Of a stretch of 22,364 nucleotides of DNA, positions 8,399 through 14,868 are shown one piece after another. Both the position numbers and the translations under genes were made by a program. The first letter of the stretch is position 1, and each line of letters opens with the position of its first letter. Where the stretch lies: NCBI GenBank assembly GCA_002877875.1, contig PNIE01000025.1, positions 1 to 22,364 of the forward strand. Reading direction: 5' to 3'. The stretch comes from Caldimicrobium thiodismutans. Its GTDB lineage: Bacteria; Desulfobacterota; Thermodesulfobacteria; Thermodesulfobacteriales; Thermodesulfobacteriaceae. The notes under the pieces are model-generated. The model was given only the letters and a program-made list of their open reading frames with translations, was not told where the DNA came from and searched no databases.

Positions 8399-8699
8399 AA
8401 AGGATTTTCTCCAAAAGAAAGAACTTTTTTCTCTTATATTTTATATCAATCTTTCGAACTTTCTAAAAAAAGCAAAAAGACCCTAAGAAAGTTATTCTCT
8501 CTGAATCTCATCTCAAAGATTTACGAAATATCAATAAGATAAAATCAAGGAGTTGTCAAAATATAGATAATTTCAAAGCTCTATAAGTCTATTCTACTAG
8601 AACCTGAGGCTTTTTTTAATAAAAGCTTTGATTTTTTGATTCTTTTTTTAATTTTTTCCAATTTTCTGTTAAACGAATCTTTAACTTTAGATGAAACAC
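8399..8699. other. AT-rich non-coding region upstream of dnaA
   Basis: About 300 nt separate the end of the oppF-like gene from dnaA, both on the minus strand. The stretch is very AT-rich with long T-runs (8631-8657) and a weak GCTTTT/AAAAGC stem (8609-8626) whose T-run lies on the plus-strand side. No open reading frame was seen. I looked for DnaA boxes (TTATCCACA and close variants) on both strands and found none with fewer than two mismatches; TATAGATAA at 8562-8570 is the nearest. It probably holds the dnaA promoter and leader. There is no positive evidence for a replication origin. Confidence 0.6.
8531..8559 (-). promoter_or_regulatory. Candidate sigma-70 promoter for dnaA
   Basis: On the minus strand there is an exact -35 TTGACA (8554-8559), a 17-nt spacer and TATTGA (8531-8536), which keeps only the TAT of the -10 consensus. 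It would give a leader of about 125 nt before the dnaA ATG. A second possibility, TTGAGA-N16-TAACTT, lies closer to the gene. The -35 match is good and the -10 is poor, so this is only a candidate. Confidence 0.35.
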
Positions 8700-9668
8700 T
8701 TAGTTAAAATGGCGTTTAAAGCAAGAAACCTGATACTCATTATTTCCCCTAAGGGTAGGCCTTTCTTTTGAGCATAAAGAATCTGCTTCAGGGCAGCGAG
8801 GGTAAAATTCACAGCCTTCTTTTCTTTGAAGGAGACTTGCAGGCTCTCCCTTAATAGTTGAGACCTCAGGAGGATTCTCTGAAAAGGGATCTGGAAAAGC
8901 CCTCAAAAGCATTTTGGTATAGGGATGATGATCTATTCTCCTGAATACTTCCTTTTTAAAAGACTCAAGAATCCTTCCAAGATACATAACTACAATTCTA
9001 TCAGCCATTTCAAGAGCGGTGGGTAAAGAGTGAGTTATTAGTAAATAACTTAAGCCTTTTATCTCTTTCAGTCTTTTTAATAGGGTAAGAATCTGGCTCT
9101 GAATAGTCATATCAAGAGCAGAGGTTGGTTCATCAAGGACTATCAATTGGGGCTGAGTAATAAGAGCCCTTGCCAGGGCAACTCTTTGCCTTTGACCACC
9201 GCTTAATTGATGAGGATATCTTTCTAAGATCTCCTCTGAAAGACCAACCTGACATAAAACCTCTAAAGCCTTTTCTAAAGCCTCTTTTTTTGAACCCCTA
9301 AAATTCATTATATAGGGCTCACTTAGGATTTCTTTTACTTTAAATCGAGGATTTAGGGAGGCAAAACTGTCTTGAAAAAGGGCCTGAATTTTGGGCCGTA
9401 TTTCTTTATAAAGCCTCTTATCAAGAGATTTTAAGTTGTAGCTAAACCAAAAGACATCACCCTTATCTGGTTTTTCAAGATCTAAAAAAATTTTACCAAG
9501 GGTGGTTTTTCCACAACCACTCTCTCCTAACAAAACTACAACCTCTCCTTTTCTAACTTTTAGAGATACATCAAGAAGGGCATAGAAAGAAATTTTTTTG
9601 AAGAAATGAGTTCTAACCTTATAGGCTTTGTAAACTCCTTTAACCTCAGCAAGAATTTCTTCATTCAT
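8700..9668 (-). CDS. Peptide/nickel-type ABC transporter ATP-binding protein, OppF/DppF family
   Basis: A 322-residue cytoplasmic ATPase subunit of an oligopeptide/dipeptide/nickel-type importer. Walker A is GESGCGKTT (48-56), the ABC signature is LSGGQRQR (155-162), Walker B ends in LDEP (D179, E180), and the switch His lies in ITHS. The C-terminal oligopeptide-transporter extension carries cysteines C286, C292, C299 and C316 in the CEFYPRCP...C pattern seen in OppF/DppF proteins, some of which bind an iron-sulfur cluster. The ATG overlaps the oppD-like stop by 8 nt, so the two ATPases are made together and presumably heterodimerise. No permease or substrate-binding gene is adjacent on either side, so the substrate is unknown. 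Confidence 0.92.
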   Translation of the reverse strand: MNEEILAEVKGVYKAYKVRTHFFKKISFYALLDVSLKVRKGEVVVLLGESGCGKTTLGKIFLDLEKPDKGDVFWFSYNLKSLDKRLYKEIRPKIQALFQDSFASLNPRFKVKEILSEPYIMNFRGSKKEALEKALEVLCQVGLSEEILERYPHQLSGGQRQRVALARALITQPQLIVLDEPTSALDMTIQSQILTLLKRLKEIKGLSYLLITHSLPTALEMADRIVVMYLGRILESFKKEVFRRIDHHPYTKMLLRAFPDPFSENPPEVSTIKGEPASLLQRKEGCEFYPRCPEADSLCSKERPTLRGNNEYQVSCFKRHFN

Positions 9669-10599
9669 AAAGAAAGCACCTTACAAAATGAAAAGGCTCT
9701 ACTTCTCTAAGCTTTGGTTCTCTCTCAAGGGATTCTTTACAGGCCATAGCACATTTAGTATAAAATGGGCAAAGAGATTGATCTAATCTCTCTTGAGTCC
9801 AAAGATTTAAATCTTCAAGTTCCTCTCTTCCGGGATAGGAATTAAAGAGAAGTTTAGTGTAGGGATGAAGGGGATTTTTAAAAAGTTTTTCTGTTGGAGC
9901 GATCTCAAGAATCTGACCTTTATAAAAGACAAGAATGCGATGGGCAAACCATCTTAAAATACCAAGGTCATGAGTTATAAAAATAATGGAGAGTCCCTTT
10001 TCTTGATTTAAGCTCTTTAAAAGTTCAAGGACCTGCATCTGAATGGTTAAATCAAGGGCTGTTGTGGGTTCATCAGCAATGAGAATCTTAGGGGAACAGG
10101 CAATAGCCATGGCTATCATCACCCTTTGCCTCAAACCACCTGAAAGCTCATGGGGGTAATTTCTAAGTCTAAACTCTGGATCAGGAATTCCAACCTCTTT
10201 TAAGGTTCGAATCATTAAATCCTTAGCTTTTTTACCTTTTATTCCAAGGTGGTATTGGAAAATCTCTTCCATCTGTTCTTCAATAGTTAAAACAGGATTC
10301 AAGCTACTTAAAGGATCTTGGAAGATAATGGATATTTTTTTACCCCTAATTTTATTAACCTCTCTTTCCTCCAATTCCAATAGATTTTTCTCTTCAAAAA
10401 GGACCTGTCCTTTAAAATAAGATAAGCCAGGTGGTAAAAGTTTAAGAATAGAAAGGGCAGTAAGAGATTTCCCCGAACCGCTTTCCCCAAGAATCCCAAG
10501 GATTTCAGAGGGGTTTAAAGAAAAAGAAATCCCTTTTAAAATTTTTTCACCAGTTTGCTTTATACCAACAGTAAGATCTTTTATCTTTAATAAAGCCAT
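9661..10599 (-). CDS. Peptide/nickel-type ABC transporter ATP-binding protein, OppD/DppD family
   Basis: A 312-residue ATPase that pairs with the downstream OppF-like subunit. Walker A is GESGSGKS (38-45), the Q-loop is FQDPLSSLNP, the signature is LSGGLRQRV (from residue 152), Walker B is LIADEP (D176, E177), and the C-terminal oligopeptide extension has cysteines in SLCPFYTKCAMAC and VRC. I chose ATG 10599 over the TTG one codon upstream. Neither has a ribosome-binding site, and a TTGACA-type promoter ends within a few bases of the ATG, which suggests a leaderless transcript. The usual dpp/opp order would place two permeases and a binding protein upstream. Here the upstream neighbour is the divergent modA gene, so this is an orphan ATPase pair that must work with permeases encoded elsewhere. 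Confidence 0.92.
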   Translation of the reverse strand: MALLKIKDLTVGIKQTGEKILKGISFSLNPSEILGILGESGSGKSLTALSILKLLPPGLSYFKGQVLFEEKNLLELEEREVNKIRGKKISIIFQDPLSSLNPVLTIEEQMEEIFQYHLGIKGKKAKDLMIRTLKEVGIPDPEFRLRNYPHELSGGLRQRVMIAMAIACSPKILIADEPTTALDLTIQMQVLELLKSLNQEKGLSIIFITHDLGILRWFAHRILVFYKGQILEIAPTEKLFKNPLHPYTKLLFNSYPGREELEDLNLWTQERLDQSLCPFYTKCAMACKESLEREPKLREVEPFHFVRCFLYE

Positions 10600-10607
10600 C
10601 AAAATGA

Positions 10608-10635
10608 TTTTTATATTTAATTTAGCTTATGTCAA
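10608..10635 (-). promoter_or_regulatory. Candidate sigma-70 promoter for the oppDF pair, leaderless
   Basis: On the minus strand an exact TTGACA (10630-10635) is followed after 16 nt by TAAAAA (10608-10613), or after 14 nt by the better -10 TATAAA (10610-10615). Transcription would start about 6-7 nt beyond, close to 10601-10603, only 2-4 nt before the ATG at 10599. That agrees with the absence of a Shine-Dalgarno sequence before the gene. Confidence 0.5.
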
Positions 10636-10745
10636 GAGAAGAGTTTAATTGTCCCTCCCTCCCTTGTGGGTACTAAAGAGTGATTTTTATTTACAGTCAC
10701 CAATAAGATTTCCTATATACATTATTTATTATTACTACCTGGCCC

Positions 10746-10774
10746 TTGAAATTAATTAATTTTGGTTATATTTT
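10746..10774 (+). promoter_or_regulatory. Candidate sigma-70 promoter for modABC
   Basis: On the plus strand TTGAAA (10746-10751, 5 of 6 to consensus) is followed by a 17-nt spacer and TATTTT (10769-10774, 4 of 6). A 14-bp perfect palindrome AAATTAATTAATTT (10749-10762) overlaps the -35 and spacer, and another inverted repeat overlaps the -10. The predicted leader to the modA ATG is about 100 nt. Confidence 0.45.
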
Positions 10775-10786
10775 AATGAATATTAC
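10765..10786. promoter_or_regulatory. Inverted repeat overlapping the modA -10, possible ModE-like operator
   Basis: GTTATATT-ttaatg-AATATTAC has arms matching at 7 of 8 positions across a 6-nt spacer. ModE-type molybdate repressors bind inverted repeats with TATA-rich half-sites ending in GTTATAT/ATATAAC and a 6-7 nt spacer, so the arm sequence and the position over the -10 fit a molybdate-responsive operator. The AT-rich background makes chance matches possible, and no modE gene is in the window. Confidence 0.4.
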
Positions 10787-10880
10787 GAGATTGTTTTAAA
10801 ATTAAAAGTAGAAAAAACCACACAACCTCAAGAAGATAAAGAGGAAATAGACATTAACTTTTAATAAAGGAGGTGCAGTC

Positions 10881-11708
10881 ATGGAAAGAACTATTTTCAG
10901 AGCACTTGCAGAGACAAAAAAACAAAAACTAAAAAGACCAATGGCTATGTTTAAAGTTACGACCCTAATTATGATAATCTTCTTTTCAGCCTTTATTAAA
11001 ATTTCAAAAGCTGAGCTTATTAGAGTTTATGCAGCAGCAGATTTACAATATGCCCTTCCAGAGATTACCTCATTATATGAGAAAAAATATCCACAAGACA
11101 AAGTGGAAACGATTTTTGGTTCCTCTGGGAAAGGTTTTTCTCAAATTCAAGCGGGTGCACCCTTTCATCTCTTTCTTTCAGCAGATATGAGTTATGTAGA
11201 AAAACTTTATCAAATGGGGCTTATCGTGACTAAACCTAAGCCTTATGCTAAAGGGATACTTGTGATTTGGGTTCGTGCAGATTCTGGGCTTAATCCTTCA
11301 AATTTCCCCAATATTCTTCTTGACCCCAGAGTTAAGAAAATTGCTATAGCTAACTGGGAACACGCTCCCTATGGGAGAGCAGCCAAAGAGGTCCTTGAAA
11401 ACTATGGTATTTTCGAAAAAGTTAAAAACAAACTTGTTTTAGGAGAAAATGTCTCTCAAACAGCAAGTTTTGTTTATTCTAAATCGGCAGAAGTAGGATT
11501 CATTCCTTTATCTTTAGCCCTAAGTGAAAATATGAAGAAAGTGGGGCTTTATTATATTGTTTCAGAAGATAAATACAAACCTATCATTCAAGGGTATGGA
11601 ATTACCAAGTATGGAGAAAATTCCCCAGGAGCTAAGCGACTCTATGAGTTTCTCTCAAGTCCAGAGGCGACCCAGATCTTTAAAAAATACGGATTTGAGC
11701 GTCCTTAA
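10881..11708 (+). CDS. modA: Molybdate/tungstate-binding periplasmic protein ModA
   Basis: A 275-residue substrate-binding protein for molybdate or tungstate. After a long basic N-terminus (KKQKLKR, about residues 13-19) a hydrophobic signal segment spans about 25-41, with likely cleavage after KISKA (A44), leaving a mature protein starting near ELIRVYAAADL. The ModA ligand loops are visible: GSSGK at 80-84 and LFLSADM at 97-103, plus VFxAxx-like YSKSAEVGF near the C-terminal third. The start at 10881 is supported by a near-perfect Shine-Dalgarno AAAGGAGGT 6 nt upstream. Internal ATGs at codons 21 and 23 would give a conventional signal peptide but have no comparable ribosome-binding site. 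modB starts 25 nt after its stop. Molybdate cannot be distinguished from tungstate by sequence alone; in a thermophile tungstate is realistic. Confidence 0.93.
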   Translation: MERTIFRALAETKKQKLKRPMAMFKVTTLIMIIFFSAFIKISKAELIRVYAAADLQYALPEITSLYEKKYPQDKVETIFGSSGKGFSQIQAGAPFHLFLSADMSYVEKLYQMGLIVTKPKPYAKGILVIWVRADSGLNPSNFPNILLDPRVKKIAIANWEHAPYGRAAKEVLENYGIFEKVKNKLVLGENVSQTASFVYSKSAEVGFIPLSLALSENMKKVGLYYIVSEDKYKPIIQGYGITKYGENSPGAKRLYEFLSSPEATQIFKKYGFERP

Positions 11709-11733
11709 AGGTTCCCTTAATTTTATTTAGTGA

Positions 11734-12411
11734 ATGAAAGGTATGGATTTTTTACCCTTTTGGTTGACTTTAAAACTTGCCTTTTGGACTACCCTTATCC
11801 TGCTTATCATTGGTATCCCTATAGGTTACTATTTGGCTTATACCAAATATAAGATCAATCTCCTTTTTGAGGCTATAATCAACCTTCCTTTGGTAATTCC
11901 ACCAACAGTTCTCGGATTTTATCTTTTATTGATTTTAAATCCCAAGGGAATCATTGGCTCTTTTTGGCATAAGCTTTTTGGTAAATCCTTAGTTTTTCAT
12001 TTTGAGGGGATAGTAGTAGCCTCGGTAATTTATTGTTTTCCTGTAATGATTAATCCCCTTGTTTCTGGTTTCAGATCCGTTCCAAAAAATCTTATTGAAG
12101 TAAGCCTTACCTTAGGAAAGTCAAAATTGGAAACCCTAATTAGAGTTATACTTCCAAATATGAAGTTCTCAGTCCTTACAGGAATTGTACTTACCTTTGC
12201 CCATACCCTAGGCGAGTTTGGAATAGTGCTTATGATTGGTGGAAGTATTGAAGGTGAGACTAAGGTAGTCTCCATTGCCATTTATGATGCAGTTGAAAAA
12301 TTAGATTATTCTACAGCTCATATATACTCTGCCATTCTTCTTATCTTTTCTCTCCTCACCATACTCTCAGTCTATATCCTAAATAGGAGACTCAGTAGTG
12401 ATCAGGCTTAA
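11734..12411 (+). CDS. modB: Molybdate/tungstate ABC transporter permease ModB
   Basis: A 225-residue inner-membrane permease with five to six hydrophobic segments (about 8-30, 42-68, 88-110, 145-165 and 195-218). The cytoplasmic EAA-type loop, SLTLGKSKLETLIRVILP, contacts the ATPase. It is followed by THTLGEFG-like FAHTLGEFGIVLMIGG, characteristic of the ModB/CysTW family. The length is normal for ModB. The start is ATG 11734, immediately after an in-frame stop. It lacks a clear Shine-Dalgarno sequence, so an ATG three codons later cannot be excluded. The 3' end overlaps modC by 14 nt, implying coupled translation. Confidence 0.93.
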   Translation: MKGMDFLPFWLTLKLAFWTTLILLIIGIPIGYYLAYTKYKINLLFEAIINLPLVIPPTVLGFYLLLILNPKGIIGSFWHKLFGKSLVFHFEGIVVASVIYCFPVMINPLVSGFRSVPKNLIEVSLTLGKSKLETLIRVILPNMKFSVLTGIVLTFAHTLGEFGIVLMIGGSIEGETKVVSIAIYDAVEKLDYSTAHIYSAILLIFSLLTILSVYILNRRLSSDQA

Positions 12412-13276
12412 CTTAAGAAAAAAATTACGAGGTGCTAGAGGAGATTTTGACTTAAAGGTCTCTCTTGAAATTGAAAAGGGGGAATTTTTAGTAATCTTTG
12501 GACCTTCAGGAAGTGGGAAAACTACTTTATTAAGGATGTTAGCTGGTTTAGAAACCCCTGATGAGGGTTATCTTGAGATTGAAGGAAAGGTCTGGATTGA
12601 TACCAATAGGAAGATAAATCTTCCTCCTCAAAAAAGGGAGATAGGCTTCGTTTTCCAAGACTATGCTCTTTTCCCCAATATGACGGTTTTTGAGAATATA
12701 GCTTATGGTATGAAAAAGAAAGACTCAAAAAGGATAAGAGAATTATTAAGAATTGCAGGACTTGAAAAACTTTCTGAAACAAAGCCTGCAACCCTCTCGG
12801 GAGGACAAAAGCAGCGGGTAGCTCTTCTTAGAGCCCTTGCCCGAGAACCTCGCCTTCTTCTCTTAGATGAACCCTTTTCAGCCTTGGATCCACAAACAGC
12901 AGCTCCCCTAAGAGAAGAGGTAAAAAAGCTACAAAAACAGGAGGGCATTACTACTATTATGGTCTCCCACCATGAGGAAGATGTCTTAAAATTAGCTGAT
13001 AGAATTGTCCATCTAAATGAGGGAAAAGTTCTTTTTCAAGGTAAGCCAGAAGAGTTCTTTTACATGAGGAAAACTCAAAGCCCTGTTAAATCCTCTCTCC
13101 ATGGGCTCCTTCTTGAAAAAATTTTTAACCATGACCATTACGAGATAACTTTAGCCTTAAAAACAGAAATCTTAACTTTAAAAATTAATCAAACCTTAGG
13201 TGAAAAACTCAAGGTTGGAGATAAGATTTATCTCTCTATAAAGGATTTTGAATTTTTGGAGAAGAATGAAAGTTAG
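12398..13276 (+). CDS. modC: Molybdate/tungstate ABC transporter ATPase ModC
   Basis: A 292-residue ATPase energising ModB. Walker A GPSGSGKTT (35-43), Q-loop VFQDYALFPNM, signature LSGGQKQRVAL (133-143), Walker B LLLLDEPFSALD (D157, E158) and switch H191 are all present. The C-terminal portion (about 232-292) is short and resembles a single degenerate TOBE/Mop-like beta domain. The protein is about 60 residues shorter than E. coli-type ModC, so oxyanion sensing by that domain may be reduced. The start is GTG 12398, overlapping modB by 14 nt, with AGGAGA 8 nt upstream. The gene is the last of the mod operon and converges with the FKBP gene; a hairpin lies between them. Confidence 0.93.
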   Translation: MIRLNLRKKLRGARGDFDLKVSLEIEKGEFLVIFGPSGSGKTTLLRMLAGLETPDEGYLEIEGKVWIDTNRKINLPPQKREIGFVFQDYALFPNMTVFENIAYGMKKKDSKRIRELLRIAGLEKLSETKPATLSGGQKQRVALLRALAREPRLLLLDEPFSALDPQTAAPLREEVKKLQKQEGITTIMVSHHEEDVLKLADRIVHLNEGKVLFQGKPEEFFYMRKTQSPVKSSLHGLLLEKIFNHDHYEITLALKTEILTLKINQTLGEKLKVGDKIYLSIKDFEFLEKNES

Positions 13277-13277
13277 A

Positions 13278-13294
13278 TCTACTCGCCGAGTAGA
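13278..13294. terminator. Hairpin between convergent modC and FKBP genes
   Basis: TCTACTC-gcc-GAGTAGA is a perfect 7-bp stem with a 3-nt loop, placed 1 nt after the modC stop and 11 nt from the FKBP stop. Only a mixed pyrimidine run (CTCCCTTAT) follows on the plus strand and no T-run on the minus strand. It is a plausible bidirectional 3'-end hairpin but not a canonical intrinsic terminator. Confidence 0.45.
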
Positions 13295-13305
13295 CTCCCT
13301 TATCT

Positions 13306-13785
13306 TCAGCCACCTCCACAAGCCCTAAGCTCTGCTGCCATAATTTCATAAGCCGTTGCAGGACGAACCTCAAGCACTTCAATTTTCATAATTACATTCT
13401 TACCAGCAGCTGGATGATTAAAATCAGCAATTACTTTATCCCCACGAACTTCAAGAACCTTGAAAAAGGTTCTTGATCCATAAGGAGATACCTCCTCATA
13501 CCACTCCCCAGGGATAACCTTCTCAGGATGTTTCAAAGAATTTAAATCTACTTCTTTTACAAGATAATCAAGACGAGGCCCATAGGCCGAATGAGGAGGA
13601 ATAAGAATTTCAACCTTTTCACCCTTTTCTTTTCCAAAAATGGCTCTCTCGATTATAGTAGGGATAGGCTCTCTCCCATAAATAAAAGAAACTTCGATAG
13701 ACCTAGAAAACCAAGAAGGTGTTTTCTCTCCTTCAATCTCCATAGAATAAACAAGCCTTACAAAAGAGTCTTTTTCGATTTTCAT
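13306..13785 (-). CDS. FKBP-type peptidyl-prolyl cis-trans isomerase, SlyD-like
   Basis: A 159-residue SlyD-family protein. The FKBP half is split by an insert-in-flap chaperone domain. Seen in order: an N-terminal strand region VRLVYSMEIEG, FIYGREPIP, GEKVEILIPPHSAYG, then the IF domain with LVKEVDLNSL...GSRTFFKVLEV, GDKVIADFNHPAAGK and a closing EVLEVRPAT. These are SlyD hallmarks. The usual FKBP Asp in the G-x-x-x-D-S-S segment is not evident (it reads GEKTPSWFSRS), and PGLE is PTIIE, so isomerase activity may be weak while the chaperone function is kept. The protein ends in CGGG rather than the long His-rich metal tail of E. coli SlyD. It sits 36 nt downstream of argF on the same strand, with GAGGGGG before the ATG, so it is probably co-transcribed. 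Confidence 0.85.
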   Translation of the reverse strand: MKIEKDSFVRLVYSMEIEGEKTPSWFSRSIEVSFIYGREPIPTIIERAIFGKEKGEKVEILIPPHSAYGPRLDYLVKEVDLNSLKHPEKVIPGEWYEEVSPYGSRTFFKVLEVRGDKVIADFNHPAAGKNVIMKIEVLEVRPATAYEIMAAELRACGGG

Positions 13786-13821
13786 AAAAGGCCCCCTCTC
13801 TAATTAATTGGCATTGTTATT

Positions 13822-14733
13822 TTAAGCCCCTTTAAGAATATAATCAAGAAGGGCCATATGAAACCACATTTTATTTTCTGCCTGATCCCAAACCACTGAC
13901 TGGGGGCCTTCTAAAACCTCCTCAGTTATTTCCTCTCCTCTGTGAGCTGGAAGACAATGTAATACAATAGCTGAAGGTTTAGCTCTTTTTAATAAATTGT
14001 AATCTAAAGTAAATCCTCTAAAAGCCTTTATTCTTCTCTCTGATTCTTCTTCCTGTCCCATACTTATCCAAACATCAGTGTTTATGACCTCTGCATCAGT
14101 TAAAGCTTCTTCAGGAGATCTTACTATTTCAATTTTGGCTTGAAACCGCTCTCTTGCCTCTCTTAAAAGCTCCTCCTCTGGGTCAAAGCCCTCAGGACAG
14201 CAAAGAATTAAAGGAAAGCCTAAAAGGGCACTGGCTTCAATCCAGGATTGGGCCACATTATTCCCATCGCCTAACCAAATAATCTTACTTTTATATAGAT
14301 CCTTCCCCTTTTCTATAACAGTCATGATGTCAGAAAGCACCTGACAGGGATGAAATCTATTAGAAAGTCCGTTTATCACTGGGATCTGGGAATATTCTGC
14401 AAACTCCTCAATAGTCTCCTGAAGATATGTTCGCAAAACTACTCCATCTACATAGCGGGATAAAACCCTTGCAGTATCTTTTATGGGTTCTCCTCTTGCC
14501 AGTTGTAAATCATTCCTTGAAAGAAAGAGAGTATGACCACCAAGCTTTATCATAGCTGATTCAAAAGAGACTCTTGTCCTCGTTGAAGCCTTCTCAAAGA
14601 TTAAAGCCAGAATTTTTCCTTGAAGACTCCTCTCCCAAGTTTTTGTTTTTTTAATTTTCAAGGCCTTTTCTATTAAAGTTTCAACCTCCTCTTTAGTAAA
14701 ATCCCAGATTCTTAAAAAATGTCTTACAGCCAT
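13822..14733 (-). CDS. argF: Ornithine carbamoyltransferase
   Basis: A 303-residue cytoplasmic enzyme of arginine biosynthesis, joining ornithine and carbamoyl phosphate to give citrulline. The carbamoyl-phosphate loop STRTR (50-54) is followed by the paired-subunit region and HPCQ (128-131). The ornithine side has DVWISMGQE (220-228) and HCLPAHRGEEI (259-269). The SMG motif and the absence of the aspartate-transcarbamylase pattern identify OTC rather than ATCase. The length is standard. The ATG has AAGGGG about 7 nt upstream. It is transcribed away from the flagellar cluster, and the FKBP gene follows. No other arg genes are nearby. Confidence 0.96.
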   Translation of the reverse strand: MAVRHFLRIWDFTKEEVETLIEKALKIKKTKTWERSLQGKILALIFEKASTRTRVSFESAMIKLGGHTLFLSRNDLQLARGEPIKDTARVLSRYVDGVVLRTYLQETIEEFAEYSQIPVINGLSNRFHPCQVLSDIMTVIEKGKDLYKSKIIWLGDGNNVAQSWIEASALLGFPLILCCPEGFDPEEELLREARERFQAKIEIVRSPEEALTDAEVINTDVWISMGQEEESERRIKAFRGFTLDYNLLKRAKPSAIVLHCLPAHRGEEITEEVLEGPQSVVWDQAENKMWFHMALLDYILKGA

Positions 14734-14811
14734 CTCTAACCCCTTCTTAAAGATATATCCTTTAATTTTTCCTTAAATTTAAGCTTTGTAAACCCCTTTC
14801 AAAAATTTTTT

Positions 14812-14833
14812 AAAAATTCTCTATAGAATTTTT
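14812..14833. repeat. Perfect 9-bp inverted repeat in the argF/flaG divergent region
   Basis: AAAAATTCT-CTAT-AGAATTTTT is a perfect 9-bp inverted repeat with a 4-nt centre, extending imperfectly further out in A/T bases. It overlaps the -35 element of the predicted flagellar promoter. It could be an operator or merely an AT-rich hairpin. Confidence 0.5.
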
Positions 14834-14848
14834 TAAAAATGCCGATAA
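14822..14848 (+). promoter_or_regulatory. Sigma-28 (FliA) promoter for flaG-fliD
   Basis: TATAGAAT (14822-14829, 5 of 8 to TAAAGTTT), an exact 11-nt spacer and GCCGATAA (14841-14848, 8 of 8) match the FliA-type consensus TAAAGTTT-N11-GCCGATAA. The site lies 20 nt before the flaG ATG, directly ahead of late flagellar genes, so this is a strong assignment. Confidence 0.82.
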
Positions 14849-14868
14849 TATAATTAAGGAGTAGTGGG

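Noticed and set aside
8609..8657. Stem plus T-run as a terminator for oppF
   Set aside because: The T-run lies on the plus-strand side of the stem, the wrong orientation for a minus-strand transcript, and the stem is only 6 A/T-rich base pairs.
8399..8699. Possible replication origin upstream of dnaA
   Set aside because: It is AT-rich and next to dnaA, but no DnaA box with fewer than two mismatches was found on either strand.
10603..10880. Molybdenum-cofactor-type riboswitch before modA
   Set aside because: I could not find a convincing multi-stem structure with the conserved motif; the only symmetry is short DNA-operator-like repeats.
12703..12948. Minus-strand open frame inside modC
   Set aside because: It is a shadow of the modC coding frame: low complexity, no ribosome-binding site and no family resemblance.
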